Assembly (NCBI GenBank): GCA_009785545.1
Contig: WQWD01000018.1
Location: forward strand, 1 to 15,799
DNA: 15,799 nucleotides
Direction of reading: 5' to 3'
From: Treponema sp.
GTDB lineage: Bacteria; Spirochaetota; Spirochaetia; Treponematales; Breznakiellaceae
A program made the translations under genes and the position numbers. Of this stretch, positions 14,861 through 15,799 are shown in pieces (the stretch's first letter is position 1; the number at the start of each line of letters is the position of its first letter). The notes under the pieces are model-generated. The model saw only the letters and a program-made list of their open reading frames with translations. It made no database searches and had not been told where the DNA came from.

Positions 14861-15799
14861 TATCTGCCGCCGCGATTTTGTTGCATAAAGTTGTCAAGCG
14901 AGCCCGATAGTTGTTCCATTCGAGAATGAGCCGCTTCCATTCTTGCGAATTCGATTCGCAGTTGCTGTTCCCTTGACGCAAGCTGGCGATCCAATGTGTC
15001 GATTCGCCTGTTATCCTGCGAGATACGCGCGTCAATAGTGCCTGTTTTCAGCGATATGATGCCGCCTGTTCTTACAAACGGCTGAATAATTTCGTTCACA
15101 TTAAAAGCAATCCCTGTATCGGAAAGCATACCGCCTGAGGTATTGCTTGCAAAAAGTTCCCTGATTGCCGGCATTTTTGTTTCAAGCGCGGCGTCAAGTT
15201 CTCTTTCGTTAATTTGAAGATAACCTCTCAAACGTGACGGATCAAAACCGGTAGATCTGTCTGCGTTTGTACTAACCCCGATTTGCGAAAGAAGGGCAAG
15301 TTCCCTCTCCATTGAAGTAGGGAAGGGGGCGGTTACTGTTCGCAACAGGTTATTCCTTAAAGCTGTTAAAGCGGAATCAGTCGCAAAAACGCCGAGCCTG
15401 TCTCGCATTGCGGCGGCTTCGTCAGGAGTTAAATAAGTTAACTCGTCAATTATGCGTTCATCTCTTCGGGTCAGAATGTTTAATTCCGCCATAAGTCTGT
15501 TATAATTTCCAACAAAGGAGATAATAGCTTCTTTTACAGCTTCTACGTTTGCCGCAATGTTTACATCTACCGGACGCTCCGAGATTCCCCTGACGTTTAA
15601 CGTTACTCCGGGAATAAGATCATCGATTATGTTGGTAGAGCGTCTTATTTCGATTCCTTCCATTGTGATGATCGCGTCACGGGCTGTTGAAACAGCGTTT
15701 ACAGGGCGTAAGCCGTCGCCGGATGCGTTGGGATCAAAAATTTCTATGTTGTTTACGGAAACCTGCCTGTGAGTATTGGCATTTTCGATGTTAAGCGAA
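14860..15799 (-). CDS. fliD: Flagellar filament capping protein FliD, C-terminal part (start off the right edge)
   Basis: The minus strand is open from the window edge to the TAA at 14860-14862, about 312 codons and so roughly the C-terminal half of a FliD. FliD (HAP2) forms the cap under which flagellin folds at the filament tip; in spirochaetes that tip lies in the periplasm. The segment ARDAIIT-MEGIEIRRSTNIIDDLIPGVT, spanning the ATG at 15663, is the classic FliD_C signature, which shows that this ATG is internal and not a start. The middle (YLTPDEAAAMRDRLGVFATD and LALLSQIGVSTNADRSTGFD) and the C-terminal coiled coil (DRQLASREQQLRIEFARMEA, ending MEQLSGSLDNFMQQ) also match the family. It is the first visible gene of a seven-gene minus-strand operon. 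Confidence 0.95.
   Translation of the reverse strand, partial: SLNIENANTHRQVSVNNIEIFDPNASGDGLRPVNAVSTARDAIITMEGIEIRRSTNIIDDLIPGVTLNVRGISERPVDVNIAANVEAVKEAIISFVGNYNRLMAELNILTRRDERIIDELTYLTPDEAAAMRDRLGVFATDSALTALRNNLLRTVTAPFPTSMERELALLSQIGVSTNADRSTGFDPSRLRGYLQINERELDAALETKMPAIRELFASNTSGGMLSDTGIAFNVNEIIQPFVRTGGIISLKTGTIDARISQDNRRIDTLDRQLASREQQLRIEFARMEAAHSRMEQLSGSLDNFMQQNRGGR

Noticed and set aside
14860..15663. ATG at 15663 as the start of a 267-aa protein
   Set aside because: The reading frame continues upstream to the window edge, and the FliD_C signature spans this codon, so it is an internal Met of a truncated fliD.

Overview
This window looks like chromosomal core DNA from a spirochaete, most likely Treponema or a close relative. 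The basis is the combination of genes: a flagellar cap gene (fliD) heading an operon that runs through a PilZ protein, the t6A genes tsaE and tsaB and an HD-GYP protein; two adjacent signal peptidase I paralogues followed by hemW; and a paired set of TIGR03545-like and TIGR03546-like membrane proteins. Base composition is moderate, with no visible islands of odd composition. I see no mobile element, CRISPR array, tRNA or rRNA. The genus is inferred from gene content recalled from memory, not from a search.

Layout, left to right. (1) 1-932, minus: a secreted protein of unknown function that runs off the left edge. (2) 995-4513, plus: mfd, transcription-repair coupling factor, divergent from gene 1. 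(3) 4546-7440, minus: a two-gene operon made of a DUF2062/TIGR03546-like small membrane protein and a large single-pass AsmA-like periplasmic protein with a C-terminal hendecad coiled coil. It has a recognisable sigma70-type promoter at 7460-7487. (4) 7441-7614: an intergenic region with that promoter, an imperfect hairpin and an 11-bp direct tandem repeat. (5) 7615-10453, plus: a tightly coupled operon lepB1 - lepB2 - hemW. (6) 10432-15799, minus: a seven-gene overlapping operon. In transcription order it is fliD (partial), a 275-aa protein, a membrane-anchored PilZ protein, an 87-aa protein, tsaE, tsaB and a PAS/HD-GYP protein.

How the genes fit together. The right-hand operon joins flagellar filament assembly (FliD and its uncharacterised partner) with a c-di-GMP receptor (PilZ) and a probable c-di-GMP phosphodiesterase (HD-GYP), so it may hold a c-di-GMP motility module. 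The two t6A tRNA-modification genes sit inside it. The centre of the window is about the cell envelope: two signal peptidases, one with Thr in place of the catalytic Ser, and an AsmA-like protein that might act in lipid movement across the periplasm. Start/stop overlaps of 1-4 nt are common in the two long operons, and hemW and the HD-GYP gene overlap tail to tail by 22 nt. Nearly all of the window is coding; the only sizeable non-coding gap is 7441-7614.

I did not find a clear-cut novel defence or mobile system. The most interesting items are the Thr-type signal peptidase paralogue, the AsmA-like/hendecad protein with its small partner, and the uncharacterised genes of the fliD operon.
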